A stretch of 64,000 nucleotides of DNA from Vibrio tetraodonis (GTDB lineage: Bacteria; Pseudomonadota; Gammaproteobacteria; Enterobacterales; Vibrionaceae), in NCBI RefSeq assembly GCF_003350295.1, contig NZ_QLYY01000014.1, positions 62,001 to 126,000 of the forward strand, read 5' to 3'. The notes under the pieces were generated by a model that was given only the letters and a program-made list of their open reading frames with translations, did not search any database and was not told where the DNA came from. This document shows positions 1-8,495 of this stretch, piece by piece. Both the position numbers and the translations under genes were made by a program. The stretch's first letter is position 1, and each line of letters starts with the position of its first letter.

Positions 1-73
1 TTTGATGGGGGATTGCCTGCATCACATCCTCGTATTTTCTCAACAACGTCGATTCGTACTAGGAAAAAAAATA

Positions 74-1093
74 ATGATAAATACAATAACGTCAGTGATC
101 TTTGGCACGGCTGCACTTGTTAGCCATAATGTTTACTCGCTTGATATAGCTATAAAATGCCCGGACGAACCTATTAACACTATGATGTTAGTGAACGATC
201 AGGTATATGTTGTAGTTGATAATAACCTTATCCATAGTAAAGCTTTACTGGATAACTTAGAGCAAGGCAACATCCGTTTTTGTACATCTCAAGTGACCAA
301 TATGTCCTCTTTATTTAAAGGAAGAAAAACTTTTAATACCAAGATTGGAGACTGGGATACATCAAACGTTACCGATATGTCCTCAATGTTTTATTGGGCA
401 GAGTCTTTTAACCAAGATATCAGTCGCTGGGATATGTCAAACGTGACTACGATGCGAGAAATGTTTTTTGGTGCGAAAACATTTAATAAAACGATTGGTC
501 ATTGGGATACTTCAAGTGTTGCAGATATGGATTCAATGTTTTCTTGGGCTAGTTCATTTAATCAAGACATCGGTTATTGGGACACCTCTAAAGTGGTCAG
601 TATGGCTTGGATGTTTTTTAGAGCTAAAAAGTTTAATCAAGACATCGGCTACTGGAATACATCTCGCGTGAAATGGATGCATTCGATGTTTGGTGGAGCA
701 GAGAATTTTAATCAAGACATTGGCCGTTGGAATACCTCAAATGTCACTAATATGTATGAAATGTTTTATAAAGCAAAGAATTTTAACAAAGATATCAGTA
801 GATGGAATACGTCTAAAGTATTATCCATGTATCGGATGTTTTTTGGTGCTGTGTCTTTTAATCAAAATATTGGTTATTGGGATACCTCAAATGTGACTCA
901 CATGAAGCAGATGTTTGATCATGCGATTAAATTTTCTCAAGACTTAAGTGATTGGAATGTGTCTAACGTAAGTAATTATAGTGAGTTTTCAATAGGTAGT
1001 GGTCTCGCTACTGTTCAGAGACCTAGTTTTAGTGATTCGCCTTGGTTAAACCAAAATGAATCTGTGTCCGAATATTATACTCTCAATCAATAA
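74..1093 (+). CDS. BspA-like (DUF285) repeat exported protein, copy 1
   Basis: An exported repeat protein of 339 residues. The start is taken at the ATG at 74, which follows an AGGAA ribosome site at 61 and begins a clear signal peptide (about residues 1-22, cut before LDIAIKCP). An upstream in-frame TTG exists but its extension looks non-coding. Residues 23-86 form a module shared with the four following genes. It has two cysteines (in KCP and FCT) that could pair, and a VYVVVDN strand. Eight perfect-length 25-residue repeats follow, with the pattern FNxDIGxWDTSxVxxMxxMF, then a degenerate ninth ending in [13 protein letters not shown]. This is the BspA/DUF285 leucine-rich-like repeat family, known in surface proteins of mycoplasmas, oral bacteria and some vibrios. 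Its ligand cannot be read from the sequence. The gene is AT-rich compared with copies 4 and 5. Confidence 0.85.
   Translation: MINTITSVIFGTAALVSHNVYSLDIAIKCPDEPINTMMLVNDQVYVVVDNNLIHSKALLDNLEQGNIRFCTSQVTNMSSLFKGRKTFNTKIGDWDTSNVTDMSSMFYWAESFNQDISRWDMSNVTTMREMFFGAKTFNKTIGHWDTSSVADMDSMFSWASSFNQDIGYWDTSKVVSMAWMFFRAKKFNQDIGYWNTSRVKWMHSMFGGAENFNQDIGRWNTSNVTNMYEMFYKAKNFNKDISRWNTSKVLSMYRMFFGAVSFNQNIGYWDTSNVTHMKQMFDHAIKFSQDLSDWNVSNVSNYSEFSIGSGLATVQRPSFSDSPWLNQNESVSEYYTLNQ
332..931 (+). repeat. 8 x 75-bp coding repeats in copy 1
   Basis: Eight in-frame 75-bp units encode 25-residue DUF285 repeats. The units are diverged at the DNA level (roughly the level expected for old tandem duplications) but keep exact length. 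The conserved positions are F-N, I, W, T-S, V, M and M-F. Confidence 0.85.
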
Positions 1094-1112
1094 CCTTGGC
1101 GATCCCTTACTG

Positions 1113-1139
1113 ATGCCTTGTTAACACAAGGCATTTTTT
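1113..1139 (+). terminator. Rho-independent terminator after repeat-protein copy 1
   Basis: A perfect 9-bp stem (ATGCCTTGT / ACAAGGCAT) with a TAAC loop is followed by six T residues. It lies about 20 bp after the stop codon of copy 1, so copies 1 and 2 appear to be separate transcripts. Confidence 0.88.
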
Positions 1140-1344
1140 CTAGTTGATTTTTAATTATTAAAACAAATTAATGATTTATATAATAATATTCAATATCATT
1201 AATGTTTACTTTGTCTTTTTAACGATAAAAATATCGAACTGATATCTTACTATAAGAATTTTTCCGATAAATTCTCCTCGATTTACTGATAAATATTCCT
1301 TTAATAAAATATAATTATATTTTTGTTTGTATAAGGAAGTAAAA

Positions 1345-2463
1345 ATGAAAAATACATATGCTTTATTAGCTTTAGGGTCATTTTTAGTCTTCGGCCAACA
1401 GGTACATGCTTCAGAAATATCAGTTAAATGCTCAAATGACGCGGTGAACTCTATCATCATAAAAGGTGGTATTGAATACTTAGTGGTAGATAATGAACTT
1501 ATTAAAAATCGATACAGATTATATGATTTAGAACAAGGAAAAATTCGATTTTGTACAACGCATGTCACGAGCATGTATGGCGTGTTTTCTTCATCAAAAA
1601 AATTTAACGCTGATATAAGTGACTGGGACACATCAAATGTTACAGACATGAGTATGATGTTTTCTCAAGCGCTTACGTTCAATCAAGATATCAGCAATTG
1701 GGATACATCAAAAGTAACTAATATGACAGGAATGTTTGCTAGCGCTGAATCCTTTAATCAAAATATTAGTCACTGGAATACATCCAATGTAAGCGATATG
1801 TCTATGATGTTTTCGAATGCTAAGTCCTTTAACCAAAACATTGGTCGCTGGGATACTTCTAATGCGACAGACATGTCCGATATGTTTCGCTGGGCTGAAT
1901 CATTTGATCAAGATATTGGTGATTGGGATACCTCGAATGTAGAGCTTATGTCAGGAATGTTTTCATCTGCTCGCTCTTTTAATCAAGATATTGGCTCATG
2001 GGATACATCAAAAGTGGTCTCCATGTCTTCCATGTTTGGTGATACTAAGGCATTCAACCAAAACATAGGCGATTGGAATACGTCTAATGTAACCAACATG
2101 GTGGCGATGTTTAGCGGTGCTACAGCATTTAATCAAGATATCGGTAACTGGAATACTTCAAAGGTAACAGACGTACAATTTATGTTCTCGGGAGCTAAAG
2201 CCTTTAACCAATACATCGGATTATGGGATATGTCCAATGCTACTAATATGATTGGTATGTTTATGGATGCGAAAGAATTTAATCAAAATATCAGTCCATG
2301 GGATACGTCAAATGTTAAATATATGGCCCATATTTTTGAAGGTGCTTCAAGTTTTTCACAAAATTTGACTAACTGGAATGTTAATAATGTTGAGTGGCAT
2401 GAAAACTATAGAAAAGGGAGTCGCTTATACAATAATAAAGTACCGTACTCATTCAGGTATTAA
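1345..2463 (+). CDS. BspA-like (DUF285) repeat exported protein, copy 2
   Basis: An exported repeat protein of 372 residues. The ATG at 1345 is preceded by AAGGAAG at the right distance and opens a signal peptide (MKNTYALLALGS..., cut near VHA|SEIS). The shared N-terminal module is exactly 86 residues long, as in copies 1, 3 and 5, with cysteines in KCS and FCT. Ten 25-residue repeats follow, then a terminal unit FSQNLTNWNVNNV. The C-terminal tail (…KVPYSFRY) differs from the QLPIFTQ ending of copies 3 and 5, so this copy is an older or more diverged paralogue. Its base composition is the most AT-rich of the five. Function is unknown beyond a likely surface or periplasmic binding role for the family. 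Confidence 0.85.
   Translation: MKNTYALLALGSFLVFGQQVHASEISVKCSNDAVNSIIIKGGIEYLVVDNELIKNRYRLYDLEQGKIRFCTTHVTSMYGVFSSSKKFNADISDWDTSNVTDMSMMFSQALTFNQDISNWDTSKVTNMTGMFASAESFNQNISHWNTSNVSDMSMMFSNAKSFNQNIGRWDTSNATDMSDMFRWAESFDQDIGDWDTSNVELMSGMFSSARSFNQDIGSWDTSKVVSMSSMFGDTKAFNQNIGDWNTSNVTNMVAMFSGATAFNQDIGNWNTSKVTDVQFMFSGAKAFNQYIGLWDMSNATNMIGMFMDAKEFNQNISPWDTSNVKYMAHIFEGASSFSQNLTNWNVNNVEWHENYRKGSRLYNNKVPYSFRY
1603..2352 (+). repeat. 10 x 75-bp coding repeats in copy 2
   Basis: Ten contiguous 75-bp units in frame, each coding a 25-residue DUF285 repeat. The array starts after the same 86 codons as in copies 1, 3 and 5. Confidence 0.85.
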
Positions 2464-2490
2464 TTTTATACTCGAACTCTATTCTTATAT

Positions 2491-2517
2491 AAAACCTCGC
2501 AATCGCGAGGTTTTATA
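2491..2517 (+). terminator. Rho-independent terminator after repeat-protein copy 2
   Basis: A perfect 10-bp stem (AAAACCTCGC / GCGAGGTTTT) with an AATC loop. The stem ends in TTTT and AT-rich DNA follows. It lies 28 bp after the stop codon. The core CCTCGC...GCGAGG is also used in the terminators of copies 3 and 5. Confidence 0.85.
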
Positions 2518-2737
2518 TTAAAACTATTCAAATGAATTATACAGTTTATATCAATATTTTTAGTTCCTATTAATATCAATATTAAAATACCAGCATTGTG
2601 ACCCCAGTCTATTGTTTTGAATAAAAATGTATTAAGAATAAAATTAATTTATTTTTCACAAAAAATTCAAATATAATCATAAAAAACAACAAGTTGATGT
2701 TCTCCGTATCTAGGGTAAGTTCTAGTTCTTGACTTAT

Positions 2738-2763
2738 CCAACAGCGTCTATTCAAACTAGGAA
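2738..2763 (+). promoter_or_regulatory. Conserved leader and ribosome site shared by repeat-protein copies 1, 3 and 5
   Basis: The 5' leader just before copy 3 contains CAACAGCGTCTATTC followed by AAACTAGGAA. Close matches lie at 41-65 before copy 1 (CAACAACGTCGATTC then GTACTAGGAA) and at 4623-4642 before copy 5 (TGTCTATTCAACCTAGGAA). It includes the AGGA ribosome site but the similarity extends at least 15 bases further upstream. Either the duplication unit included the leader or the leader has a regulatory role. Confidence 0.55.
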
Positions 2764-2769
2764 ATAATA

Positions 2770-3885
2770 ATGATAAAAAACATCACCTCCATACTTGCTG
2801 GATCCTTCGTGCTTGCTAGCCAATGCGTATTTGCCATCGATATTTCAGTGAAGTGCCCAGAACAGCCAATTAACTCTGTGCTTATAGAAAAGGGGCAAGT
2901 GTATGTTGTCGTAGATAACGCGCTTATTCGCAACCAAACCATGCTGGATAAACTCGAGCAAGGGCACATAGGTTTTTGTACTACCCAAGTGACTAATATG
3001 GACATGGTGTTCTTTGAGAAGGCGAGCTTTAATACAGATATCAGCGACTGGGATACCTCAAATGTTACCAGCATGCACTCGATGTTTTTATATGCAGAGG
3101 CCTTTAACCAAGATATTGGCTTTTGGGATACGTCGAATGTTGCCGCTATGCTACAAATGTTTTCTTTCGCCAAAGCATTCAATCAAGATATCGGCCACTG
3201 GGACACCGCCAGAGTCACAGACATGCAGTCTATGTTTCATAAAGCCCAAGCTTTTAATCAAGATATCAGTCATTGGGATACCTCCAAAGTGACCAATATG
3301 TTTGGGATGTTTTATCAAGCGGATGCTTTTAATCAAGATATCAGTCATTGGGACATCGCCAATGTAACGAACATGAATAACATGTTTCAAGGCGCTGGCG
3401 TATTCAATACCGACATTGGAAGTTGGGATACCTCCAAAGTCACTACTATGGACTACATGTTTAATGGTGCAGAAGCGTTTAACCAAGATATAGGCCACTG
3501 GAACACTTCCCAAGTCACCAGTATGCAAGGAATGTTTATGGTCGCTTATCGCTTTAACCAAGATATTGGCCATTGGGATATATCGAAGGTGACGAATATA
3601 AACCGAATGTTTCTGGGCAGCTATGCGTTTAATCAGGATATAGGTCACTGGGATACCTCCAAGGTGACCGACATGTCAGGTGCCTTCAACGCGGCGCTTT
3701 TATTTAACCAAGACATTGGCCATTGGGATACCTCCAATGTGGTCAATATGAAAGAGATGTTCTCTCAAGCCACTCGCTTTTCACAAGACCTAAGCAATTG
3801 GAATGTTAGCCAAGTGACTGAGCATATGGACTTTGCCAAAGACAGCGTATTGAGTGAGGTGCAGCTGCCGATATTTACCCAGTAG
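2770..3885 (+). CDS. BspA-like (DUF285) repeat exported protein, copy 3
   Basis: An exported repeat protein of 371 residues. It starts with a signal peptide ([12 protein letters not shown]..., cut near VFA|IDIS). The 86-residue N-terminal module carries the cysteines in KCP and FCT, and ten 25-residue DUF285 repeats follow. The terminal unit is [13 protein letters not shown] and the tail ends in QLPIFTQ. This C-terminus, the following 3' untranslated region and the terminator are nearly the same as in copy 5, so copies 3 and 5 are the most recent duplicates. One repeat has MSGAF in place of MxxMF and one has INRMF; the rest keep the consensus. A surface or periplasmic location is inferred from the signal peptide only. 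Confidence 0.87.
   Translation: MIKNITSILAGSFVLASQCVFAIDISVKCPEQPINSVLIEKGQVYVVVDNALIRNQTMLDKLEQGHIGFCTTQVTNMDMVFFEKASFNTDISDWDTSNVTSMHSMFLYAEAFNQDIGFWDTSNVAAMLQMFSFAKAFNQDIGHWDTARVTDMQSMFHKAQAFNQDISHWDTSKVTNMFGMFYQADAFNQDISHWDIANVTNMNNMFQGAGVFNTDIGSWDTSKVTTMDYMFNGAEAFNQDIGHWNTSQVTSMQGMFMVAYRFNQDIGHWDISKVTNINRMFLGSYAFNQDIGHWDTSKVTDMSGAFNAALLFNQDIGHWDTSNVVNMKEMFSQATRFSQDLSNWNVSQVTEHMDFAKDSVLSEVQLPIFTQ
3028..3777 (+). repeat. 10 x 75-bp coding repeats in copy 3
   Basis: Ten in-frame 75-bp units. Several neighbouring units share long identical stretches ([18 protein letters not shown]), so they are more homogeneous than those of copies 1 and 2. That fits recent unequal exchange. Confidence 0.85.
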
Positions 3886-3919
3886 AGGTTGATTCTTTTA
3901 TATTTATTACTTAGCTTTG

Positions 3920-3945
3920 AGCCTCGCACAAGCGGGGCTTTATTA
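3920..3945 (+). terminator. Rho-independent terminator after repeat-protein copy 3
   Basis: An 8-bp stem (AGCCTCGC / GCGGGGCT, one G-T pair) with an ACAA loop and a T-rich tail. The preceding 40 bases match the region after copy 5. Confidence 0.82.
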
Positions 3946-4039
3946 TATTTTACTCATAAATGGTTTATTTTCTCATTTTTAATATTTGTATTATGTAGTT
4001 TCAAATAAATGATGGATTTAAATTTAAAACTATCATTAT

Positions 4040-4063
4040 AAATCGCACATAAGTGTGATTTTT
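4040..4063 (+). terminator. Second terminator-like hairpin with no gene just upstream
   Basis: AAATCGCAC / GTGTGATTT pair across an ATAA loop, followed by T residues. It sits 120 bp after the terminator of copy 3 with no coding sequence between the two. It may be a backup terminator or the remnant of a lost paralogue. Confidence 0.4.
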
Positions 4064-4172
4064 CTCGATATGTTTTTGTTTTATATATGATTTCCTTGAT
4101 TAATCATTACTTTAAAGTCGGGTTTTAGTATTATTTCCTCTCATTAAAATAAAAATATAGAAATAATACGTC

Positions 4173-4610
4173 ATGAAATTTACGTCAGTTATTTTATCCT
4201 GCATGGCTTTGGGTAGTGCAGCCAGCTTTGCCGAAGAAGATCATTCCATTCGTTGTGATGCCAATCCTCCGGGCAGTGTGGTGATTATCGATGAGCGCTT
4301 ATATGTGGTGGTCGATAATGCGCTATTGCGCCAAGAAGATTACTGGCAAAACTTTATCCACGGCAAGATAGAGCTATGCACAAGTCATGTCACTGATATG
4401 AGCGATTTATTTGCTCAATCACCTTATTTTAATTACGACCTCAGCCAGTGGGATACGCGCCGCGTGACCAATATGGATCGTATGTTTAAAGGGGCAAAAC
4501 GCTTTAGGCAAGACTTATCTAATTGGTCGGTGGAAAAGGTCACTCGCCACCAAGACTTCGCCCTGCAAAGCGGCCTGCCTGATTATTACCTGCCGCAATT
4601 TCAACACTAA
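4173..4610 (+). CDS. Miniature BspA-like (DUF285) exported protein, copy 4, with one repeat
   Basis: A 145-residue relative of its neighbours. It has a signal peptide (MKFTSVILSCMALGSAASFA), the shared module with its two cysteines (IRC, ELC) and VYVVVDN-like strand (LYVVVDN), then one full repeat (FNYDLSQWDTRRVTNMDRMF), the terminal unit (FRQDLSNWSVEKV) and a tail ending YLPQFQH. The N-terminal module is 85 residues, so the gene looks like the same design with the repeat array cut to its minimum rather than a truncated gene: both ends are intact. GC content is higher than in copies 1 and 2. Only 38 bp separate it from copy 5, with no terminator, so the two may be co-transcribed. Confidence 0.8.
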   Translation: MKFTSVILSCMALGSAASFAEEDHSIRCDANPPGSVVIIDERLYVVVDNALLRQEDYWQNFIHGKIELCTSHVTDMSDLFAQSPYFNYDLSQWDTRRVTNMDRMFKGAKRFRQDLSNWSVEKVTRHQDFALQSGLPDYYLPQFQH

Positions 4611-4648
4611 TTTCTGTTAATAATGTCTATTCAACCTAGGAATTAACC

Positions 4649-5686
4649 ATGAAAAAAAACCTTCTGTCACTGCTTGTTGGTGCAGCGGCGCTTGCCAGCC
4701 AGCATGCGTATGCCATCGATATTTCAGTAAAATGCCCAGATCAGCCCGTCAATTCGGTGCTGCTGGAAAATGGCAAAGTGTATGTGGTGGTCGACAACGA
4801 CCTGATTAAAAACCAAACCCTGATCGATAACCTAGAGCAAGGCTATATTGGCTTTTGTACCACCCAAGTCACCAATATGGATAGCGTGTTCTACGAAAGA
4901 ACCACGTTTAATGCCGATATCAGCGATTGGGATACCTCAAATGTCACTTCAATGCACGGGATGTTTTCTGGTGCAAAGGACTTTAATCAAGATATCGGTT
5001 ACTGGGATACTTCTAATGTGACTGATATGGCGGCCATGTTTTATCTTGCAAAGGCTTTTAATCAAGATATAGGCCATTGGGATACTTCAAAACTTACCAA
5101 TATGCATAGCATGTTTATGAATGCCAAGGCCTTTAATCAAGATATAGGTCATTGGGATACATCTAATGTTACTAGAATGGTTCAGGTGTTTGCCTACAAT
5201 AGCGCGTTTAACCAAGATATTGGGTATTGGGATACCTCAAAAGTAATTGATATGCATGCTATGTTTAGAGGCTCTATATTTAACCAGGATATAAGCCATT
5301 GGAACACTTCGAGCGTGGTCAGAATGTCTTATATGTTCAATAACGCAGATGCTTTTGAGCAGGATATCGGTAACTGGGATACCTCAAAGGTCAATAGTAT
5401 GTTTGCCATGTTTGAATGGACTAGTGCGTTTAACCTAAATATAGGCCTTTGGGATACCGCTAATGTAACTGATATGACTAGGATGTTTAATGGTGCAAAA
5501 GCTTTTAACCAAGATATTGGCAATTGGGATACGTCAAGTGTCACCAAGATGAAAGAGATGTTTAAAGACAATGCCATTTTTTCACAAGACCTAAGCAACT
5601 GGAATGTTAGCCAAGTAACTGAGCATACCGATTTTGCTAAAGACAGTATATTGACTGAGGAGCAGCTGCCGATATTTACCCAGTAG
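4649..5686 (+). CDS. BspA-like (DUF285) repeat exported protein, copy 5
   Basis: An exported repeat protein of 345 residues. It has a signal peptide ([22 protein letters not shown]), the 86-residue module ([17 protein letters not shown]..., cysteines in KCP and FCT) and nine repeats. The fifth repeat is 24 residues because one codon is missing (MFRGSI directly before FNQD). It ends with [13 protein letters not shown] and QLPIFTQ, as copy 3 does. The ribosome site is the conserved CCTAGGAA leader. Probably co-transcribed with copy 4. Role unknown; the family is linked to surface binding in other bacteria. Confidence 0.87.
   Translation: MKKNLLSLLVGAAALASQHAYAIDISVKCPDQPVNSVLLENGKVYVVVDNDLIKNQTLIDNLEQGYIGFCTTQVTNMDSVFYERTTFNADISDWDTSNVTSMHGMFSGAKDFNQDIGYWDTSNVTDMAAMFYLAKAFNQDIGHWDTSKLTNMHSMFMNAKAFNQDIGHWDTSNVTRMVQVFAYNSAFNQDIGYWDTSKVIDMHAMFRGSIFNQDISHWNTSSVVRMSYMFNNADAFEQDIGNWDTSKVNSMFAMFEWTSAFNLNIGLWDTANVTDMTRMFNGAKAFNQDIGNWDTSSVTKMKEMFKDNAIFSQDLSNWNVSQVTEHTDFAKDSILTEEQLPIFTQ
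4907..5578 (+). repeat. 9 coding repeats in copy 5, one shortened to 72 bp
   Basis: Nine in-frame units, eight of 75 bp and one (the fifth) of 72 bp. All encode DUF285 repeats. Confidence 0.85.
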
Positions 5687-5720
5687 TGGGTGATTCTTTT
5701 AGACTTATTACTTAGCTTTG

Positions 5721-5744
5721 AGCCTCGCAAAAGCGAGGCTTTTT
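5721..5744 (+). terminator. Rho-independent terminator after repeat-protein copy 5
   Basis: A perfect 8-bp stem (AGCCTCGC / GCGAGGCT) with an AAAA loop and a TTTT tail. It is the near-identical partner of the terminator at 3920. Confidence 0.88.
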
Positions 5745-5911
5745 ACTTGGAACAGTAGAAAGAGATAATGCTTAATTGATAATATGAATTGTACTTCGGT
5801 GGTGATTTTTGCTCGGTAATGTGAATCGAGGTTGAAATTTTATTTCGACATTTTGGGGTTCAATGCTAAGTTGGGCGGTGCAACCAAAATAGCAAAGGAT
5901 TATTTCGTCAC

Positions 5912-7093
5912 ATGTTTTCTCATCTACCCACGCCAGTTCTTGATCCTATTCTTTCGTTATCCGTCGCCTACCGTAATGACCCTAGACCAGATAAAGTGGA
6001 CTTGGGCATAGGTGTTTATAAAAACAGTGCGGGTGAAACCCCTGTTATGAAGGCCATTTCTCAAGCGCAAGATATTGTTGTGGCAACCCAAAAAACAAAA
6101 TCTTATGTGGGCCTAGCCGGCTGCGAGGAGTTTAATCAGAATATGATTGAACTGCTGTTATCAGGGACCTCTGCAATGGAAAGAGTCGCTGCGATTCAGA
6201 CGCCAGGGGCAAGTGGTGCGTTGCGCATGTTGGGTGATTTAATCAAGGTTGCGCAGCCCGGTACTTGCGTTTGGCTGTCCAACCCAAGCTATGTCAACCA
6301 CAGGCCGGTAATGGAGGAGGCAGGTTTAAAAGTTAAGCAATACACCTACTTTAGCCCACAAACCAAGCAAGTAGACACAGCCCGTATGCTGGAAGAGTTG
6401 GCTCAGGCTGGTCCAAATGACGTAGTCTTATTACATGGCTGCTGTCATAACCCAACGGGCGCAGACATTGATTTTGCTGCATGGCAAGCCATCACTGAGC
6501 TTGCACAAAAAAATGGGTTTGTGCCGTTTGTCGATGTGGCTTATCAAGGTTTTGGCGATGGCTTAGATCAAGATGTGCAAGGCCTTCGTTATATGGCTGA
6601 TAATGTCGAAGAGATGATGATCACTACTTCATGCTCAAAAAACTTTGGTCTCTATCGTGAGAGGACCGGTGCTGCTATTATGGTGGGCAAATCTTTGCAA
6701 GATGTTACGAATGCAAAAGGGAAGGCGCTGACTCTCGCTCGCTCTACTTATTCTATGCCACCTGATCACGGTGCAGCTTTAGTGAAAACCATTTTGCAAA
6801 GCCATGAATTGACAGGGATATGGAAACAAGAGCTGAGCGAAATGCAGCAAAGATTGGTTAGCTTGAGAAAGAGTTTATGCCAAGAGCTTCGAAATACTCA
6901 TAACACGTCACAGTTTGATTTTATCGAAAGCCACAAAGGCATGTTTACTATGCTAGGATTTAGCCAAGAACAAATGGCGCAACTTCGTGAGACATATGGT
7001 ATTTATGGTGTGGGCGACGGGCGAATTAATATCGCTGGTTTGACTGAAAAAGACATTCCTTATGTCGCGGAAGTAATCACTAAAGTCTCTTAA
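5912..7093 (+). CDS. Aspartate/aromatic amino acid aminotransferase (class I, PLP)
   Basis: A cytoplasmic PLP enzyme of 393 residues that moves an amino group between amino acids such as aspartate, tyrosine or phenylalanine and 2-oxoglutarate. Family marks seen are GIGVYKN near the N-terminus, the PLP-contact HNPTGAD, and the Schiff-base lysine in SCSKNFGLYRER. The full length matches AspC/TyrB (about 396). The active-site loop reads SKNFGLY, closer to AspC than to TyrB, but sequence alone does not settle aspartate versus aromatic preference. The start ATG is followed at once by the family N-terminus FSHLPTPVLDPIL. It stands alone between the repeat-protein cluster and a lipoprotein gene. Confidence 0.93.
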   Translation: MFSHLPTPVLDPILSLSVAYRNDPRPDKVDLGIGVYKNSAGETPVMKAISQAQDIVVATQKTKSYVGLAGCEEFNQNMIELLLSGTSAMERVAAIQTPGASGALRMLGDLIKVAQPGTCVWLSNPSYVNHRPVMEEAGLKVKQYTYFSPQTKQVDTARMLEELAQAGPNDVVLLHGCCHNPTGADIDFAAWQAITELAQKNGFVPFVDVAYQGFGDGLDQDVQGLRYMADNVEEMMITTSCSKNFGLYRERTGAAIMVGKSLQDVTNAKGKALTLARSTYSMPPDHGAALVKTILQSHELTGIWKQELSEMQQRLVSLRKSLCQELRNTHNTSQFDFIESHKGMFTMLGFSQEQMAQLRETYGIYGVGDGRINIAGLTEKDIPYVAEVITKVS

Positions 7094-7165
7094 GGTTTGT
7101 GCCAAGGCCCACATAAAAGTGGGTCTCTCTGTCAAAGACACGTTGTTAGAAAGTTAGGTGATCGA

Positions 7166-7801
7166 ATGGATAAAGCGTCAAAGGCTTTGGTGGCTATGCT
7201 ACTTAGTGGAGGATTGATGGCTTGTTCAACCACAAGTCAGAAACCTGAGGAACCACAACCTAAACCCGCAATTGAAGAACCCAAAGACAAGCCTGATGGC
7301 TCTGAGGTGGATAAAGATAAGCAAATTGCTGAAAAGCCCAAACCCGTTAAACCCAAGCCTCAGCCAAAGAAGACTGGCGATGGCAAGCTGATTTTGGGTC
7401 AGCAGGAATGGGTCTATGTTCCTGGGCTTGAAGAGAACTTTAAGGCGCGGATCGATACTGGTGCGACAACGTCTTCAATCAGTGCCACTGACATTGTCGA
7501 GTTCGAGCGTGACGGACAAGATTGGGTCAAGTTTACTATTGAACATGACGGTAAAAAGAGTAAGCAGATGGCACTGCCTGTTGTGCGATGGGTTAAGGTT
7601 CGCCAGTCCAGTTCAGAAGAATCTCAGCGCCGCGCTGTGGTGGAGTCTTGGGTTCAACTGGGCGATCTAAAAGAAAAAACCGAGTTTACTCTGGCCGACC
7701 GCACACATCTTAACTACCCCTTACTTTTGGGTAGAAGTTTTGTCACAGATGTGGCGATAGTGGATGTGAGTAAAGAGTTTGTGCAGAAAAAGCACAAGTA
7801 G
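7166..7801 (+). CDS. Retropepsin-like (RimK-associated 'Zn protease' family) lipoprotein
   Basis: A 211-residue lipoprotein. The ATG at 7166 gives a short signal ending in the lipobox LMAC (Cys about residue 20). A Pro/Lys-rich linker (about residues 25-70) follows, then a PF05618-type domain. The domain carries the aspartic-protease-like motif RIDTGATTSS and ends in PLLLGRSFVTDVAIVDVS. The family is called ATP-dependent zinc protease in databases, but the DTGA motif points to a retropepsin fold; activity is unproven. A longer reading starting at 7097 would bury the signal peptide, so it was not used. The linker suggests the domain reaches across the periplasm or through peptidoglycan. Confidence 0.85.
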   Translation: MDKASKALVAMLLSGGLMACSTTSQKPEEPQPKPAIEEPKDKPDGSEVDKDKQIAEKPKPVKPKPQPKKTGDGKLILGQQEWVYVPGLEENFKARIDTGATTSSISATDIVEFERDGQDWVKFTIEHDGKKSKQMALPVVRWVKVRQSSSEESQRRAVVESWVQLGDLKEKTEFTLADRTHLNYPLLLGRSFVTDVAIVDVSKEFVQKKHK

Positions 7802-7828
7802 GCAGTTTGAAAGAAAAACTCATCATTT

Positions 7829-7853
7829 AACGGCACCTTAAGGTGCCGTTTTT
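7829..7853 (+). terminator. Rho-independent terminator
   Basis: A 9-bp stem (AACGGCACC / GGTGCCGTT) with a TTAA loop, followed by TTTTT. It lies 28 bp after the stop of the retropepsin-like lipoprotein gene. Confidence 0.88.
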
Positions 7854-8022
7854 GTTATGGATATCGTGTTTTTTGAACGCAGTATCAGAACTCAGTAATA
7901 TATTTCGCTAACCTTGCGGCTTGGATTTAGATGCAACGTCGTAACGGCAGCATGTTATTCGTCATTTGTTCCCGTTTTTGTCGCTCAGCCGATAGTGTCT
8001 GCTTATTCTCAAGGAGTCTTTA

Positions 8023-8433
8023 ATGAAGTATTTATCGATGGCGGTGGTCATCAAACAAGGTAAAGTTTTGATCCAAGAACGTTATCGCTCGAACCAAGGT
8101 ATGGTGTTTGAGTTTCCCGGCGGAGAAGTAGAAACCAATGAGTCGGGCACTGACGCTGCTATCCGCGAGTTATACGAAGAAACGAACATGAGCGGCTTAT
8201 CTCACGTTGCAACTTATAGTGATATTAATGAATACGGTGGCCGTATTTACTATGTGGTGTTACATGCCAGTAATCATGATGAACCAAGAGCAAACGACTT
8301 AAACCGCCAGCAGACTTTTCATTGGCTTTGCTTGGATAATTTACCCATTGATGAATTTTACAAAGCCGATGTGAGTTTCATTCGCCAACATTTAGACAAG
8401 CATTTACAAAGAGAAGTAGGAGAGATGGCCTAG
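8023..8433 (+). CDS. Nudix hydrolase
   Basis: A 136-residue single-domain Nudix protein that probably hydrolyses a nucleoside diphosphate linked to another group. The Nudix box spans about residues 39-61 as GGEVETNE...RELYEET, with the metal-binding RExxEE present. The last conserved glycine of the box is Asn (EETN), a tolerated variation. Substrate cannot be assigned. An AAGGAG ribosome site precedes the ATG. It lies alone between a terminator and the convergent FKBP gene. Confidence 0.85.
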   Translation: MKYLSMAVVIKQGKVLIQERYRSNQGMVFEFPGGEVETNESGTDAAIRELYEETNMSGLSHVATYSDINEYGGRIYYVVLHASNHDEPRANDLNRQQTFHWLCLDNLPIDEFYKADVSFIRQHLDKHLQREVGEMA

Positions 8434-8457
8434 TAGGCGCATTATTGAGCTTTGATG

Positions 8458-8487
8458 TGACCCTTCCATTTTACCATGAAAGGGTCA
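8458..8487. terminator. Hairpin between convergent Nudix and FKBP genes
   Basis: TGACCCTT pairs with AAGGGTCA, with an inner CAT/ATG pairing across a one-base mismatch. There is no long T run on either side, so this is a moderate candidate for a bidirectional terminator. Confidence 0.5.
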
Positions 8488-8495
8488 TAAGCCTG

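Noticed and set aside
3151-3648. 165-codon minus-strand frame inside repeat-protein copy 3
   Set aside because: It is the antisense of the 75-bp repeats, which keep one antisense frame open by periodicity. It has no ribosome site and no family match.
332-5578. 75-bp periodic repeats as a CRISPR array or as non-coding satellite
   Set aside because: The units are contiguous, in frame and encode a known protein repeat; there are no unique spacers and no cas genes.
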